From contig JAPOTR010000031.1 in assembly GCA_026709085.1 (NCBI GenBank), forward strand, positions 1 to 64,000: a DNA stretch of 64,000 nt, written 5' to 3'. Of this stretch, positions 45,221-54,854 are shown one piece after another (within the stretch, counting starts at the first letter, position 1; each line of letters opens with the position of its first letter). This stretch comes from Cyanobacteria bacterium MAG CAR3_bin_5. GTDB taxonomy: Bacteria; Cyanobacteriota; Cyanobacteriia; PCC-6307; Cyanobiaceae. The position numbers and the translations under genes are program-made. The notes beneath the pieces are model-generated. The model did not search any database. It saw only the letters and a list, made by a program, of their open reading frames with translations, and had not been told where the DNA came from.

Positions 45221-45901
45221 ATGGGACAAGCGGATCTGTTGCAGCTTGGGCTGACGCCCATTACGGAGGCCCTGGCGCAGCAGCAGCGGCGACAGCAGCA
45301 ACTCCTGCTCCAGCCCGCTGGTCGCCAGGCGTTTCTGCTCATGCAGCATCCCCCCTGCTACACCATGGGACGGGGCGGCAGCGCCGTCCATCTCCGCCAT
45401 GGGGCCCAGGGCCTGCCCCATCCTCTGCACCACCTGGATCGCGGTGGCGAGGTGACCCACCACTGCCCCGGCCAGCTTGTGCTCTGGCCCGTCCTGAACC
45501 TGCAACGCCATAGCCCGGACCTGCATTGGTATTTGCGCCGACTGGAGGACGTTGTGCTGGCGGTGCTGGCGGCATTGGGGTTGCCCGGTGAGCGGCAACC
45601 GGGCCTGACCGGGGTGTGGTGCGCTGGCCGCAAGGTGGCCGCCGTGGGCATTGGCTGCCGCCGCTGGATCACCCGCCATGGCCTGGCCATCAACGTGAAC
45701 TGCAGCTTGCAGGGGTTTGACCCCATTGTTCCCTGTGGATTGCGGGATCATGCAGTGGGTCGTCTCCTGGACTGGCGTCCCGGCCTCACCTGTGCCCATG
45801 TGGAACCCCTGCTGCTGGCGGCGGTCCGGCGGCAGTTCAATCTGGAATTGCTCCCCGTCCGCCTGTGGGATAATGGTGGCCAACGTGCTGACGTTCGGTG
45901 A
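45221..45901 (+). CDS. lipB: lipoate-protein ligase B (octanoyltransferase)
   Basis: LipB moves octanoate from acyl carrier protein to lipoyl domains. The 226-residue product has [32 protein letters not shown] (the RGGxxTxHxPGQ signature, with HHCPG rather than the usual YHGPG), the catalytic Lys in [19 protein letters not shown] and the catalytic Cys in [10 protein letters not shown]. It starts divergently from hpf and its stop is 1 bp from the acyl-ACP synthetase start. Confidence 0.93.
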   Translation: MGQADLLQLGLTPITEALAQQQRRQQQLLLQPAGRQAFLLMQHPPCYTMGRGGSAVHLRHGAQGLPHPLHHLDRGGEVTHHCPGQLVLWPVLNLQRHSPDLHWYLRRLEDVVLAVLAALGLPGERQPGLTGVWCAGRKVAAVGIGCRRWITRHGLAINVNCSLQGFDPIVPCGLRDHAVGRLLDWRPGLTCAHVEPLLLAAVRRQFNLELLPVRLWDNGGQRADVR

Positions 45902-45902
45902 G

Positions 45903-47882
45903 ATGAGCAGCCAATCCAAGGCCCATATCTCCTGGCAGGCCACCCGGGCCGACGCCCGCGCCCAGCAGTCGGGACCCGATTGGAGCGGGTTGAAGCAACT
46001 CCATGACCTCTGGCCGGAACTGACCCGCCGCCATGGTTCCCTTGGGGCGCTGGCTGCCCCCCACGCCACCCCGCCGGAGGAGTTCACCTTCGCCCAACTG
46101 GAAGCGGCCATCGGCAGAACCCGAACAGCCTTGCGCAGCCTGGGTCTGGAAGCCGACCACGTGGTGGCGCTCCTGGCGGACAACAGCCCCCGCTGGCTCA
46201 TGGCGGATCAGGCGGTGATGAGTTGCGGGGCCGCCGATGCTGTGCGGGGCTCCACAGCGCCGGTGGAGGAGTTGCACTACATCATTGAAGACTGCAACGC
46301 CTGTGGCCTCATCCTGCAAGACTCCGCCCTGTTGAAGCGTCTGCAAGGTCTGCCCCTCAGTCGGAAAGTCTGGGAGCAGCTTCGTTTTGTGGTGCTCCTG
46401 AGCGATGAGGCCCAACCCGCCGAACTCCATTGGCCCCACCAGCAGCCCCGCTCCGACGGCGCCCCGGTGCCGCTCCTGTCCTGGTCCGGGTTGCAGCAAC
46501 GGGCCCAGGGCAGGCCCATCCATGAAGCCGCGGTGCTCAGCGGCGAGGCGGTGGCCACCATCCTCTACACCTCGGGGACAACGGGCCGTCCCAAGGGGGT
46601 TCCCCTGCGCCACCGCAACCTGATCTACCTGATCCAGCAACTGGCCGTGGCGGTTCAGGCCGGTCCGGGGGAACGGGCCCTCAGTGTGTTGCCCATCTGG
46701 CATTCCTACGAGCGGGCGGCCGGCTACTTTCTCCTCAGTTGCGGCTGCCAGCAGACCTACACCACCATCCGCGACCTGCGGGACGATTTACAGAAGGTGC
46801 GGCCCCATTTTCTCACCAGCGTGCCGCGCCTCTGGGAAAAGATTCAGGAGGGTTTTGACAACGCCCTGCGCCAGGCGCCGCCAAGCCGCCGCAATTTGGT
46901 GCGCTTTGCTCTGGCCTGTAGCCGCTTCCACTGTGGGCAGTGGCGGGCTTGGCGGAATCTCCACCCCGTTCCCTGCAACCCCGGGCAACAGTTGTCGGGC
47001 TTGGCCCTGGCGGGGTTGAGCTTGCCCCTTCATCGTCTGGCGGGGGTGCTGTTCTGGCCCAAGCTGCGGCAAAAGCTGGTGGGGGGGCAGTTGCGCCTTG
47101 CCATCAGCGGCGGCGGCGCCCTGAGCCCATCCGTGGACGGCTTCTTCGAGGCGGTGGGCATCGAGTTGCTGGTGGGGTACGGCCTTACGGAAACCAGCCC
47201 CGTGCTCACGGTGCGGCGCCCCTGGTGGAACCGGCGGGGCAGCGCCGGCCAACCCCTGCCCGGCACGGAAATCCGCATTGTGTCCACGGAACAGACCATG
47301 GGGCCCCGGGAAGTGATGGGATGGGGAGAAACGGGGATCGTGCAGGCCCGGGGTCCACAGGTGATGGGGGGCTACCTGCGGCGGCCCGAGGCCACAGCCC
47401 AGGTTCTGGACGAGGAGAACTGGTTTGACACCGGTGATCTGGGATACCTTCTCCCGGACGGCTCCCTGATGATCACGGGACGGGCCAAGGACACCATTGT
47501 GCTGGCCAGCGGGGAAAACATTGAACCCACGCCCCTGGAAGACGCCCTCCTGGCCCATCCCCTGGTGCAGCAGGCGATGGTGGTCGGCCAGGATCGCCGC
47601 ACCCTGGCGGCTCTGGTGGTTCCGGACGAGTCCGCTCTGGCGGAGCAGAAGGAGGAAGGGGGGCCTGGGGAATCGGCCCGGCTTGTGGAGATCTTGCGTC
47701 GCGAACTGAACCAGTTGCTGGCTCAACGGCGCGGTTCGCGGCGGGAGGAGCGCCTCAGCGCCCTGGCCATCGTGGACCCCTTCACCATCGAGAACGGCCT
47801 GCTCACCCAGACCCTCAAGCAGCGACGAGACCGCATCGCCGCCACCCACCAAGCGCGGATTGACGCCCTCTACACCCCCTAA
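45903..47882 (+). CDS. acyl-ACP / long-chain acyl-CoA synthetase
   Basis: The 659-residue AMP-forming enzyme has the P-loop-like ATILYTSGTTGRPKGVPLRH, LSVLPIWHSYERAAGYFLLS, ISGGGALSPSVDGFFEAVGI, YGLTETSPVLTVRR, WFDTGDLGYLLPDGSLMITG and GRAKDTIVLASGENIEP. Cyanobacteria carry a single Aas enzyme of this type that reactivates free fatty acids onto ACP for recycling into lipids. The ATG at 45903, just after the lipB stop, follows GGTGAG and opens the conserved N-terminus. Confidence 0.93.
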   Translation: MSSQSKAHISWQATRADARAQQSGPDWSGLKQLHDLWPELTRRHGSLGALAAPHATPPEEFTFAQLEAAIGRTRTALRSLGLEADHVVALLADNSPRWLMADQAVMSCGAADAVRGSTAPVEELHYIIEDCNACGLILQDSALLKRLQGLPLSRKVWEQLRFVVLLSDEAQPAELHWPHQQPRSDGAPVPLLSWSGLQQRAQGRPIHEAAVLSGEAVATILYTSGTTGRPKGVPLRHRNLIYLIQQLAVAVQAGPGERALSVLPIWHSYERAAGYFLLSCGCQQTYTTIRDLRDDLQKVRPHFLTSVPRLWEKIQEGFDNALRQAPPSRRNLVRFALACSRFHCGQWRAWRNLHPVPCNPGQQLSGLALAGLSLPLHRLAGVLFWPKLRQKLVGGQLRLAISGGGALSPSVDGFFEAVGIELLVGYGLTETSPVLTVRRPWWNRRGSAGQPLPGTEIRIVSTEQTMGPREVMGWGETGIVQARGPQVMGGYLRRPEATAQVLDEENWFDTGDLGYLLPDGSLMITGRAKDTIVLASGENIEPTPLEDALLAHPLVQQAMVVGQDRRTLAALVVPDESALAEQKEEGGPGESARLVEILRRELNQLLAQRRGSRREERLSALAIVDPFTIENGLLTQTLKQRRDRIAATHQARIDALYTP

Positions 47883-48125
47883 GGCCAGGACTCGTCACCA
47901 GAAGATAACGGAGGAGTGATGGCCTCACCTACAGACGGCCTGCCTGCCATCCTCCCGGGCTGAATCAATGGTTCACGCCAGCGATCATCGTGGCTGTGGC
48001 AGGGCTGCCTCCAAAGAGAGCAAGACAAGAGGTTCGATATCCCATGCCCAACACCATGTCCCTCCTGCCCTTATCCAGAATTGGGCGAGGAGAGGATGCC
48101 CAGGGTATTGACGAAACAGGGAGAC

Positions 48126-48410
48126 ATGGCTAAAGGTCTGAATCGTTCCACCACGACCGAGACTCGACAACCCATGGACATGGAGTGGGAATTCACGGAA
48201 GATGCGGCCTTTATGGCCCTGGCCGATGCGTTCAAGGAAAGTGGCCAGATCTCGGCCATGGAGTTCCTGGCCAACGGGGAGGGGGCCTTTCACTTTCAAG
48301 ATCTGGCCCAGACCGCGGCCGGGGAAGGAGTGGATCTGGCGGAAAGCGGCGCCATGGAAGAGTTCCAGCAGCAGGTGATTGACGCCCTGGAGATGTTCTG
48401 CCGGGATTGA
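48126..48410 (+). CDS. hypothetical acidic protein
   Basis: The 94-residue, acidic, mostly helical protein contains WEFTEDAAFMALADAFKESG and ALEMFCRD at the C-terminus. GGGAG precedes the ATG by a few bases. It has no signal, membrane helix or known motif. It follows the acyl-ACP synthetase by about 240 bp and precedes the surface-protein debris. I do not recognise a family. Confidence 0.5.
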   Translation: MAKGLNRSTTTETRQPMDMEWEFTEDAAFMALADAFKESGQISAMEFLANGEGAFHFQDLAQTAAGEGVDLAESGAMEEFQQQVIDALEMFCRD

Positions 48411-48477
48411 AGGTCAGATTCCCGTGTCTCCTAATGTTAACGTACTGGAAGGGATCGGTGCTTGGAGCTTGGCGTCA

Positions 48478-49433
48478 TGGTGAGCCTGGAGAGGACTTCT
48501 GGAGAAAGTCCCGTTCCACTTCTGAACATTTATGGCGCCCGCTCTGGTCCCAGCCTGCTGTGCCTGTCCTTGCTCGCGGGCTTCACCACAGAGGCGCACG
48601 CAGAGCACGGCGCCTGATCGGCAATACGGGGGAGACAGCTAGTGGAGTCACAAATAATCTATATGCAACAGGATTCAAGACAGGGAACAACACGGCGGGA
48701 GACAGGATATCCTCGGTGGAGTGGGACTCGGCATGGTGGCCACAGGAAGCACCAGTGTAACCATTTGGACAAGAGAAGATATGAACAGGTCCGGCACCGT
48801 GGTCGCCACGCTGACCGATTCCGATAGTTTCACGGCCAGCGCAGTCAATATCTTCATCGCGTCTGCGACCACGGTGCTGGCGGCAAACACCGACTACTTC
48901 CGTGAGATAGAGGCCAAAAAGGATTTTCGAGTAGCCATCACACTGTCTGATGATCAAACGGGAGCGACGGACTGGAGTATTCAAGACAGTGGTCTCTCCA
49001 ACAGCGATGGAAGCTGGAGATCCGATACCCGCTCCCTGATGGTCGCCATCAACGGCACCGCCAACAGGGTGGTGCAGGGCGTAGCGGTATCGAAGGAGGA
49101 GATGGCGGCGCGGGAATCGGCACCGGCGAACACGGAGACCGACATGGTGGTGCTGAACAGCAGGCCTTCAGCGGACGTGACCATTGCAGCAGCATCGAAA
49201 GAGACGGATGTGGCCACAGTAGACGCCTCCAGCCTCACTTTCACGAGCACCAAGCCAACTGGGACGAACACCAGACGGTGACGGTCACTAGCGTAGTTGA
49301 CAGCAGGAGCAACAACCGACGGGCCACCACCATCAACCATACGGCCACATCAGCCGATGCCAACTACAACAACATCAACATTGCAGACGTTGGCATGAGG
49401 GGTCACGGACTTGCCGTTGATTTTTATCGCTGA
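48478..49433 (+). pseudogene. large exported surface-protein gene, N-terminal remnant
   Basis: The first 44 codons read as a leader (LLCLSLLAGFTTEAHA) and stop at EHGA. Two further frames continue the same protein: GVTNNLYATGFKTGNNTAGD, then GLGMVATGSTSVTIWTREDM and IASATTVLAANTDYF, a beta-sandwich pattern of choice-of-anchor type proteins. A second domain follows with VVLNSRPSADVTIAAASKET and VDASSLTFTS. A further shift gives TVTVTSVVDSRSNNRRATTI and ADANYNNINIADV, completing a repeated Ig-like module. At least three frame changes and stops are visible, so the gene is dead; its order of parts is still intact. Confidence 0.75.
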
Positions 49434-49579
49434 GGTGAACATGAAATCGGATTGGCAGCGACGGCAAGGAGTCAAGGTTTACCCCGAATCGATAGGACGA
49501 CTTCCGTTTATCATTGTATCAGTCATATCTAGGAACATCAACCAGGTCGTCTGCGTGCAGCAAAGATCGAAGAGTACGG

Positions 49580-50008
49580 AAGCCGGGTGAGAGATGGCAG
49601 CGGCACGCTGGCCATCTCACGGAGGAATTCTAATCAGCGGCTCAGAGTAGACAACAACGGCAAGGGTGATCGAGACAGCCTGGTCACGGTGACGATTGTG
49701 CCCCCATACGACAGAAGTTGTGGGGACCGGCTATACGGTCTCTCCGAACGCGGGGACTTTTCAAGCATGGATTCGGGACGACGAGTCCACACCCGTCAGC
49801 CTGACCAGCGGCGGCGACCTGGATATGAGCGAAGGGGATGCCAGGGATACCGCTACGGTCGGGGTCAGGCTCGGTCACCGCTTGTACGAGGGCGAGACGG
49901 ACGGCGGTCGTGCCGATCAATCCGGCAACAACCACCGGCGCCAGGCTACCGAATGATGCATCGCCGGACTTTGCAGTGTCCGTCAGCGGCGATCATGCAT
50001 TTTCCTGA
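49580..50008 (+). pseudogene. surface-protein gene, downstream remnant
   Basis: Successive frames give RLRVDNNGKGDRDSLVTVTI, then GTGYTVSPNAGTFQAWIRDD and ESTPVSLTSGGDLDMSEGDA, then, after another shift, VVPINPATTTGARLPNDASP and DFAVSVSGDHAFS with a stop. The EGDARDTATVGVRL-type strands resemble Calx-beta or related repeats of the same kind of exported protein as the preceding remnant, so both are probably pieces of one former gene. The 150 bases between them hold nothing that I recognise. Confidence 0.65.
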
Positions 50009-50176
50009 TTTCCTTACCCCGAATGGGGGTTCTGGCTTAGAAGTCATTCTTGAGTTCTGAACCGTGACTGGCGCCACGACCACTGACAATGGCCTCCGCT
50101 CCTTCCGCCACAACCAAGCCAGCAGAGCAGGGGAGATCCATGCCCCATCTTGCCGGCATGGTGCATGGGTGGCACA

Positions 50177-50381
50177 ATGGCTGGCCCCGGCGTGGTGGCG
50201 GCTGTGGTTCTGGCTATGGGCTCTTTGCAGCGCACTGACCTTCAGGAGTTCAGGGCTGCAGTGCAGTCCGACGTTCGCATGATCAACGGACTGCCTTGAC
50301 CAGGTTGACGGCCGCTTCGATCAAGTGAATGCCTGTATTGACCATATTGACCAAGTGAACGACCGCATCAACAGTCGTTGA
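50177..50381 (+). pseudogene. decayed membrane coiled-coil gene
   Basis: From an ATG the frame reads MAGPGVVAAVVLAMGSLQRT and then a helix, stopping at INGLP. One frame over, the sequence continues LDQVDGRFDQVNACIDHIDQ and VNDRINSR before a stop. This is the same design as the intact gene at 4483-4728: one short membrane helix followed by a repeated heptad helix with D-x-I/V-x-D/N. A single indel near 50297 broke it. Confidence 0.65.
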
Positions 50382-50471
50382 TCAGATCCATCAGCTTCTA
50401 CTGTCCTGAACCCACCAGGTACACACTCCCACCCCGCAGCATCCCGTCATTCCCCCGGAGGACAACACCCC

Positions 50472-51635
50472 ATGGTTCGCCTGATCCATACAGCGGATTG
50501 GCAGATTGGCAAAGGCTATGGAGCCATGACGGAGGAGGCCGCCTGTCTCCTGAGACAAGCGCGCCTTGGCGCCATTGACCGCCTTGGCGCCGTGGCGCAG
50601 GAGTGTGGCGCGGCTTACGTGGTGGTGGCAGGGGATCTCTGGGACGCCCCCAACCTGCCCATGGACACGGTGCATGAGTGTTTTGACGCCATCGGCAGGG
50701 TGGGATGCCCTGTGCTGGTGATTCCCGGGAACCACGACCACGGCGGTTCGGACGGCATCTGGCACAGACCGGAGGTGCAGGCGTCCCAGCAGCGCTACGC
50801 CCCCAATCTGACACTGCTGGACCAGGCAAAACCGGAGGTGCTGCCGGACCTTGTGGTGCTGCCCTGTCCGTTGTTGCGCCGCCACAGCGCCACGGATCCC
50901 ACGGCCTGGCTGCAGGCTTTCCCCTGGAACACCCTGCCGGCGGATCGGCCCCGCCTTGTGCTGGCCCATGGGAGCGTCGCCAACTTTGGCGAGCGGGTTC
51001 ATCACAACGTGATCGCTCTGGAGCGGCTAGCCGCCGCTGCCGTGGATTACGTCGCCCTGGGGGACTGGCACGGCCTCAAGCAGGTGGCGCCCAAGGCCTG
51101 GTATTGCGGCACACCGGAGCCGGACTGCTTTGACAGGGACGGCGGCAGCAGACGGTCCCAGGTGCTGCTGGTTGAGGTGGAGCGGGATGAAATGCCCCAT
51201 GTGACCCCCCACCCCACAGGGCGCTTCCACTGGCGTCAGTTGAAGGCGGAACTCTCCAGTGGGGAGGACCTGAATCACCTGCAGCGGCAGGTGGAGGAGG
51301 GCATCGGGAATCGGGTGCGCCGTGACCTGCTCAGCCTGGATCTTGGCCACAGCACCCTGGATTTTGACAGCTACGACCGCTATGTAGAGTGGAGTCGTGG
51401 TCTGCGGGAGCAACTATTGGTCGTGGTTGGCAAGGGCTCCTGCACCGCTGTGCCCGCAGGCGAGCATCTGGACGCACTTCTGAACCGACCCGAGGATCCT
51501 CTCGTTTGCTCCGTGGCCACCCGGTTGCAACAGCAGCGGCTGGAAGGCGAAGGCCCCAGCCGCGAGACCGCCTCCAGAGCGCTGGCGGAGTTGTTCCGCA
51601 TGGTGCGACGGGAGGAGCAACCGGGACCTGCTTAA
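50472..51635 (+). CDS. SbcD/Mre11-like DNA exonuclease
   Basis: The 387-residue metallophosphoesterase has all the metal-binding motifs of Mre11/SbcD: RLIHTADWQIGK (D-x-H-like), VVAGDLWDAPN, VIPGNHDHGG, LAHGSVANFG and ALGDWHGLKQ. The C-terminal half is less conserved and probably binds the ATPase partner encoded 40 bp downstream. Such pairs process DNA ends and hairpins. The first motif reads ADWQ rather than the commoner SDxH/ADxH, a feature of the YhaO-like branch. Confidence 0.85.
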   Translation: MVRLIHTADWQIGKGYGAMTEEAACLLRQARLGAIDRLGAVAQECGAAYVVVAGDLWDAPNLPMDTVHECFDAIGRVGCPVLVIPGNHDHGGSDGIWHRPEVQASQQRYAPNLTLLDQAKPEVLPDLVVLPCPLLRRHSATDPTAWLQAFPWNTLPADRPRLVLAHGSVANFGERVHHNVIALERLAAAAVDYVALGDWHGLKQVAPKAWYCGTPEPDCFDRDGGSRRSQVLLVEVERDEMPHVTPHPTGRFHWRQLKAELSSGEDLNHLQRQVEEGIGNRVRRDLLSLDLGHSTLDFDSYDRYVEWSRGLREQLLVVVGKGSCTAVPAGEHLDALLNRPEDPLVCSVATRLQQQRLEGEGPSRETASRALAELFRMVRREEQPGPA

Positions 51636-51675
51636 GGGACACAAGCCTCGAACCATGACGAACTGACGGGAAAGG

Positions 51676-54357
51676 ATGCGACTGGCCCACTGTCGGATTT
51701 GCAACGTTCGCATCCATCGGGAGTTGAGCCTGGACTTTGCGCCAGGATTAACCATCCTGGGCGGCGCCAATGAAACGGGCAAGAGCACACTCCTTGAAGC
51801 ACTGCACCGGGCGCTTTTCCTGAAGTCCACCGCCCGCGGCGCCGTGGTGGATCGGCTCCAGTCCCGCATCCATCAAGGGGTTCCGACGGTGGAGCTTTCG
51901 TTTGAGGCCAGGGGCGGCAGTTGGCGGCTCCACAAGGAGTTTGGCGGCGCCCGTGGACGGACGGAACTGCACCCCCATGGCGGCCTGCCCCTGATGGGAC
52001 AGGAGGCTGAGGAGAAGCTTGCAACCCTGCTGGAGAGTGGTGGTCCCCTGGACGGCCGCCGGGCCGTTTCCGCCCTTGACAAATGTTGGGGCCACCTCTG
52101 GGTTGTGCAGGGGCAAGCGGGGAACGACCCTCTCCAGGACCGGGAGACCTATCCCCTGCAGCCACTGATCCGGCAGTTGGAGCAACAGGGGGGCGCGGCG
52201 CTGCAATCCCGTCTGGATCAACAGGTGGCGGGGCGCATCGATGAACAACTCAAGGCCGTCTTTACCAACCTGGGCAGGACCCCCAGGCCCAGGAAGCATT
52301 CCCCCCTGTGGAAGGCTGAGCAACAGAAGGCGTTGGCGGCGGAGGCGTTGGCCCAGGCGGAGCAACTGGTGGAAGAGGACAGGGCCGTGAGCCAGCGGCT
52401 GGCCCGGGTGCGGGACGAACTGGAGCAGTCGGCTGACCAGTTGGAGGCCCTCAACAACCGTCTGCCCCGCTTGCGACGCCTGCAGAGCCGGTGTCTCATG
52501 GAGAGCAGGGAACTGGACACCCTGAACCTGAGGGTGAAGGGGTTGGCTCGGGATCACCGCAGCCTCCGGGAGTTGACCCGTGCGGCCCGGCAGCACAAGC
52601 TGGATCAGGAGCAATACCGGAACCAAGCCCGGACGCTGGCGCAACAACTGGAGAGGGACCAGCAGATCCAGGCGGAACACCAGCAGCAGGTCAATCACCT
52701 GAGGGAACGGGATGCCTACCTGTCCCACAGGTTGCGCCAACTGCAGTGCTGGAAAGACCAACGGCGACTCCAGCAGGCCGTTCAGGCATGTCAACACCAG
52801 CAGCGGGCCCGGGAGCGGTTGCGCAGCCAACTGGGGCGGTTGCCTGCCATCGGCCCCGACGAGATGAAGGAACTGCGGCGGCTGGAGGGCCGGCAGCGGG
52901 ATTGCCAAATCCGCCGGGACGCCATGGCGGCCACAGTGGAACTGCTCCATGGTTCTGGCCATGGGGAGGTGCGGTTGGGGGATCAGGCCCTCGCCATAGG
53001 CCGGCCCCTGCAGTTGACCAGGGCGGCGGACTTGCGGGTGGGGGAGGAGGTGACGGTGCGCATCAGTCCCGGCGGGGACCAGGTGACGTTGACCCAGGCC
53101 CACCGGAATGCCGCCCAGGCCCTGGCTGAAAAACTGGAGCAGTTGGGTGTGGCCAGTGTGGAGGCGGCTGATGAAATCCTCCGTGAACGGCAAGGGTTGG
53201 AACAGCAGTTGCGGGTCCAGCTCCAGCAGATGGATCCCGGGGCGCTCCCGCGCCTTCAGGAAGAACTGGCCCACGTGGAAGCCCAGCAACAGCAGTTGGC
53301 CCAAGCCGGCCTCGACAAGGCTGGCGGAACAGCAACCGGGAACGCACCCCTTACCAACCCTGTGCTGGAACAACAGCTTCGGGAGCACCAACACACCAGC
53401 CGGCAGGTGAAGCACCGCTGTGGGCAGGCGGAGGTGGCCTTGAACACGGCCCGGCAGCGGGTGAGCGCCGTCAAGGCCGAGCAAGCCCGGGTGGAAACCA
53501 CCCTGCGAGTGCGCGCCAACGAGGAAAAATCCTGTCTGGAGCAGGTGAAGCAGCTTCTGGCCACCCATGGAACGGTGGAAGCGCTGGACACCCGTTACAA
53601 CCGGGAGACGGGGGAGCAGGCCCAGGCCCGGGCCAGGCTGGATGAACTGCGGCAACAACTCCGGGCGTTGACCGCACCGGAGCAGGACACGCCGGAAGTG
53701 CTGATCCCCAGGCTGGAACGGCGGGAGGCAACGCTACGGACCCGGCAGCAACAGTGGCTCAACGAAGAGGGCCAACTGCAGGAACGCCGCCGGAGCATCG
53801 GCAGCCAGGATCCGGAAGCCACCCTGGAGAAGGCCCAGGCAGCCTTGGCCCAGGCTCAGGAGCAATGGGAACAGCAGCAGCAGTTGGGGGCGGCCCTGTT
53901 GCTGCTGCAGGAGCACTTCCGCCAGGCTCAGGCGGACCTCTCCAGCCGCTACACCGAGCCCCTGGCCCGGGCCGTCAGCAGTTACCTGGCCCCCTTGCAC
54001 CCTGAACACCGGGGCGGCCCCATCTGCCGGATGAACTACAGCCGGGATACTGGCCTGCAGGGTCTCCAGTTGTGGCGCGGCCGGAACGTGTACGACTTCA
54101 CCCAACTGAGCGGCGGGATGCGGGAACAACTGAGCGCTGCGCTGCGCCTTGCCATGGCCGATGTCCTGAAGGATCGCCACGATCACTGCCTGCCCCTGAT
54201 CTTTGACGATGCCTTCGCCAACACCGACCCGGAGCGGGCCCCGATGGTGGGCAGGATGTTGAACACCGCTGTGGCCAACGGCCTCCAGGTGATTCTGCTC
54301 ACCTGTGATCCTCAAGCCTATGGGTCTCTCGATGCGGAGAGGGAGCACTCCTTGTGA
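51676..54357 (+). CDS. SbcC/Rad50-like (YhaN-type) ATPase
   Basis: The 893-residue product has Walker A in LGGANETGKSTLLEALHRAL at the N-terminus, and the ABC signature LSGGMREQLSAALRLAMADV with Walker B LPLIFDDAF at the C-terminus. Long Gln/Glu/Arg-rich coiled coils join them. The middle (residues about 425-480) has no CxxC zinc hook. Instead a beta-rich segment reads EVRLGDQALAIGRPLQLTRA and EEVTVRISPGGDQVTLTQ. It pairs with the upstream nuclease gene. A role in DNA-end processing is likely from the family; the insert is the unusual part. Confidence 0.85.
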   Translation: MRLAHCRICNVRIHRELSLDFAPGLTILGGANETGKSTLLEALHRALFLKSTARGAVVDRLQSRIHQGVPTVELSFEARGGSWRLHKEFGGARGRTELHPHGGLPLMGQEAEEKLATLLESGGPLDGRRAVSALDKCWGHLWVVQGQAGNDPLQDRETYPLQPLIRQLEQQGGAALQSRLDQQVAGRIDEQLKAVFTNLGRTPRPRKHSPLWKAEQQKALAAEALAQAEQLVEEDRAVSQRLARVRDELEQSADQLEALNNRLPRLRRLQSRCLMESRELDTLNLRVKGLARDHRSLRELTRAARQHKLDQEQYRNQARTLAQQLERDQQIQAEHQQQVNHLRERDAYLSHRLRQLQCWKDQRRLQQAVQACQHQQRARERLRSQLGRLPAIGPDEMKELRRLEGRQRDCQIRRDAMAATVELLHGSGHGEVRLGDQALAIGRPLQLTRAADLRVGEEVTVRISPGGDQVTLTQAHRNAAQALAEKLEQLGVASVEAADEILRERQGLEQQLRVQLQQMDPGALPRLQEELAHVEAQQQQLAQAGLDKAGGTATGNAPLTNPVLEQQLREHQHTSRQVKHRCGQAEVALNTARQRVSAVKAEQARVETTLRVRANEEKSCLEQVKQLLATHGTVEALDTRYNRETGEQAQARARLDELRQQLRALTAPEQDTPEVLIPRLERREATLRTRQQQWLNEEGQLQERRRSIGSQDPEATLEKAQAALAQAQEQWEQQQQLGAALLLLQEHFRQAQADLSSRYTEPLARAVSSYLAPLHPEHRGGPICRMNYSRDTGLQGLQLWRGRNVYDFTQLSGGMREQLSAALRLAMADVLKDRHDHCLPLIFDDAFANTDPERAPMVGRMLNTAVANGLQVILLTCDPQAYGSLDAEREHSL

Positions 54358-54711
54358 TTACTGCTGGTGCTCGTGTTTCCCTGGCCCAAGCCCTGCGGGA
54401 GACCACCCTGGAAGAGCTGTTCCTTGACGTGCGCTCCTCTGGCAGGCCATCCTGGAGGACGACAACGTCTTGATGATTTGACAGGGAGTCAGGGGCGGAC
54501 CAAGGTGGTCAGTGGAGACAACAGAAAGCGGCGCGTTGCGGGCCACCAAGGAAGGCCCTCTTGGGGAAGGCTTTCCTTGAAGATTCGCTCCTGCCGGCCC
54601 CTGGGAAATGCCCTCTTCGGGTTCCCCGATAGAGGGCCGGTCAACGGCGCAGCTTGGGTTCCAAGAATCACAACATTCTGCAACTTGACAGCAGCAGGGG
54701 CTTGGGGGCAG
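54358..54711. other. 354 bases with at most a small fragment
   Basis: A GTG at 54355 opens a frame reading ITAGARVSLAQALRETTLEE and LFLDVRSSG; one base out of frame it would continue QAILEDDNVLMI and stop. This looks like a short antitoxin-type protein with a single-base deletion, but the evidence is thin. The rest is GC-rich with no gene that I recognise. Confidence 0.35.
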
Positions 54712-54854
54712 GATGAAAGGTGAACTTCTTTCTCCATGCCCTTTCCCCAGGCTTTCCCAAGGCTGCTTACCGCCCCGGTCTTGACCTTGCCCCTCATTGG
54801 TAGACCTTCTCCAGTATTGGCCAGGAAAGCCTTGAACTTCGAGGAGCCTTGAAA
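54712..54854 (+). repeat. dispersed repeat B, copy 1, with ribosome-binding site
   Basis: This segment matches 55930-56061. Shared blocks are GGTGAA-TT, AAGCTGCTT-CC, CGGTCTTGACCTTG, TTGTCCAG-ATTGGCCA and the identical 3-prime end GAACTTCGAGGAGCCTTGA. The GAGGAG in the last block sits 8-9 bp before the ATG of the next gene and is its probable Shine-Dalgarno. Confidence 0.85.

Noticed and set aside
48028-48045. tRNA-like GGTTCGATATCC
   Set aside because: No cloverleaf arms could be fitted around this T-loop-like string.
54367-54723. 118-codon frame after the sbcC-like gene
   Set aside because: The translation is Pro/Arg/Gly-rich and matches no family; a better but weak reading exists in another frame.
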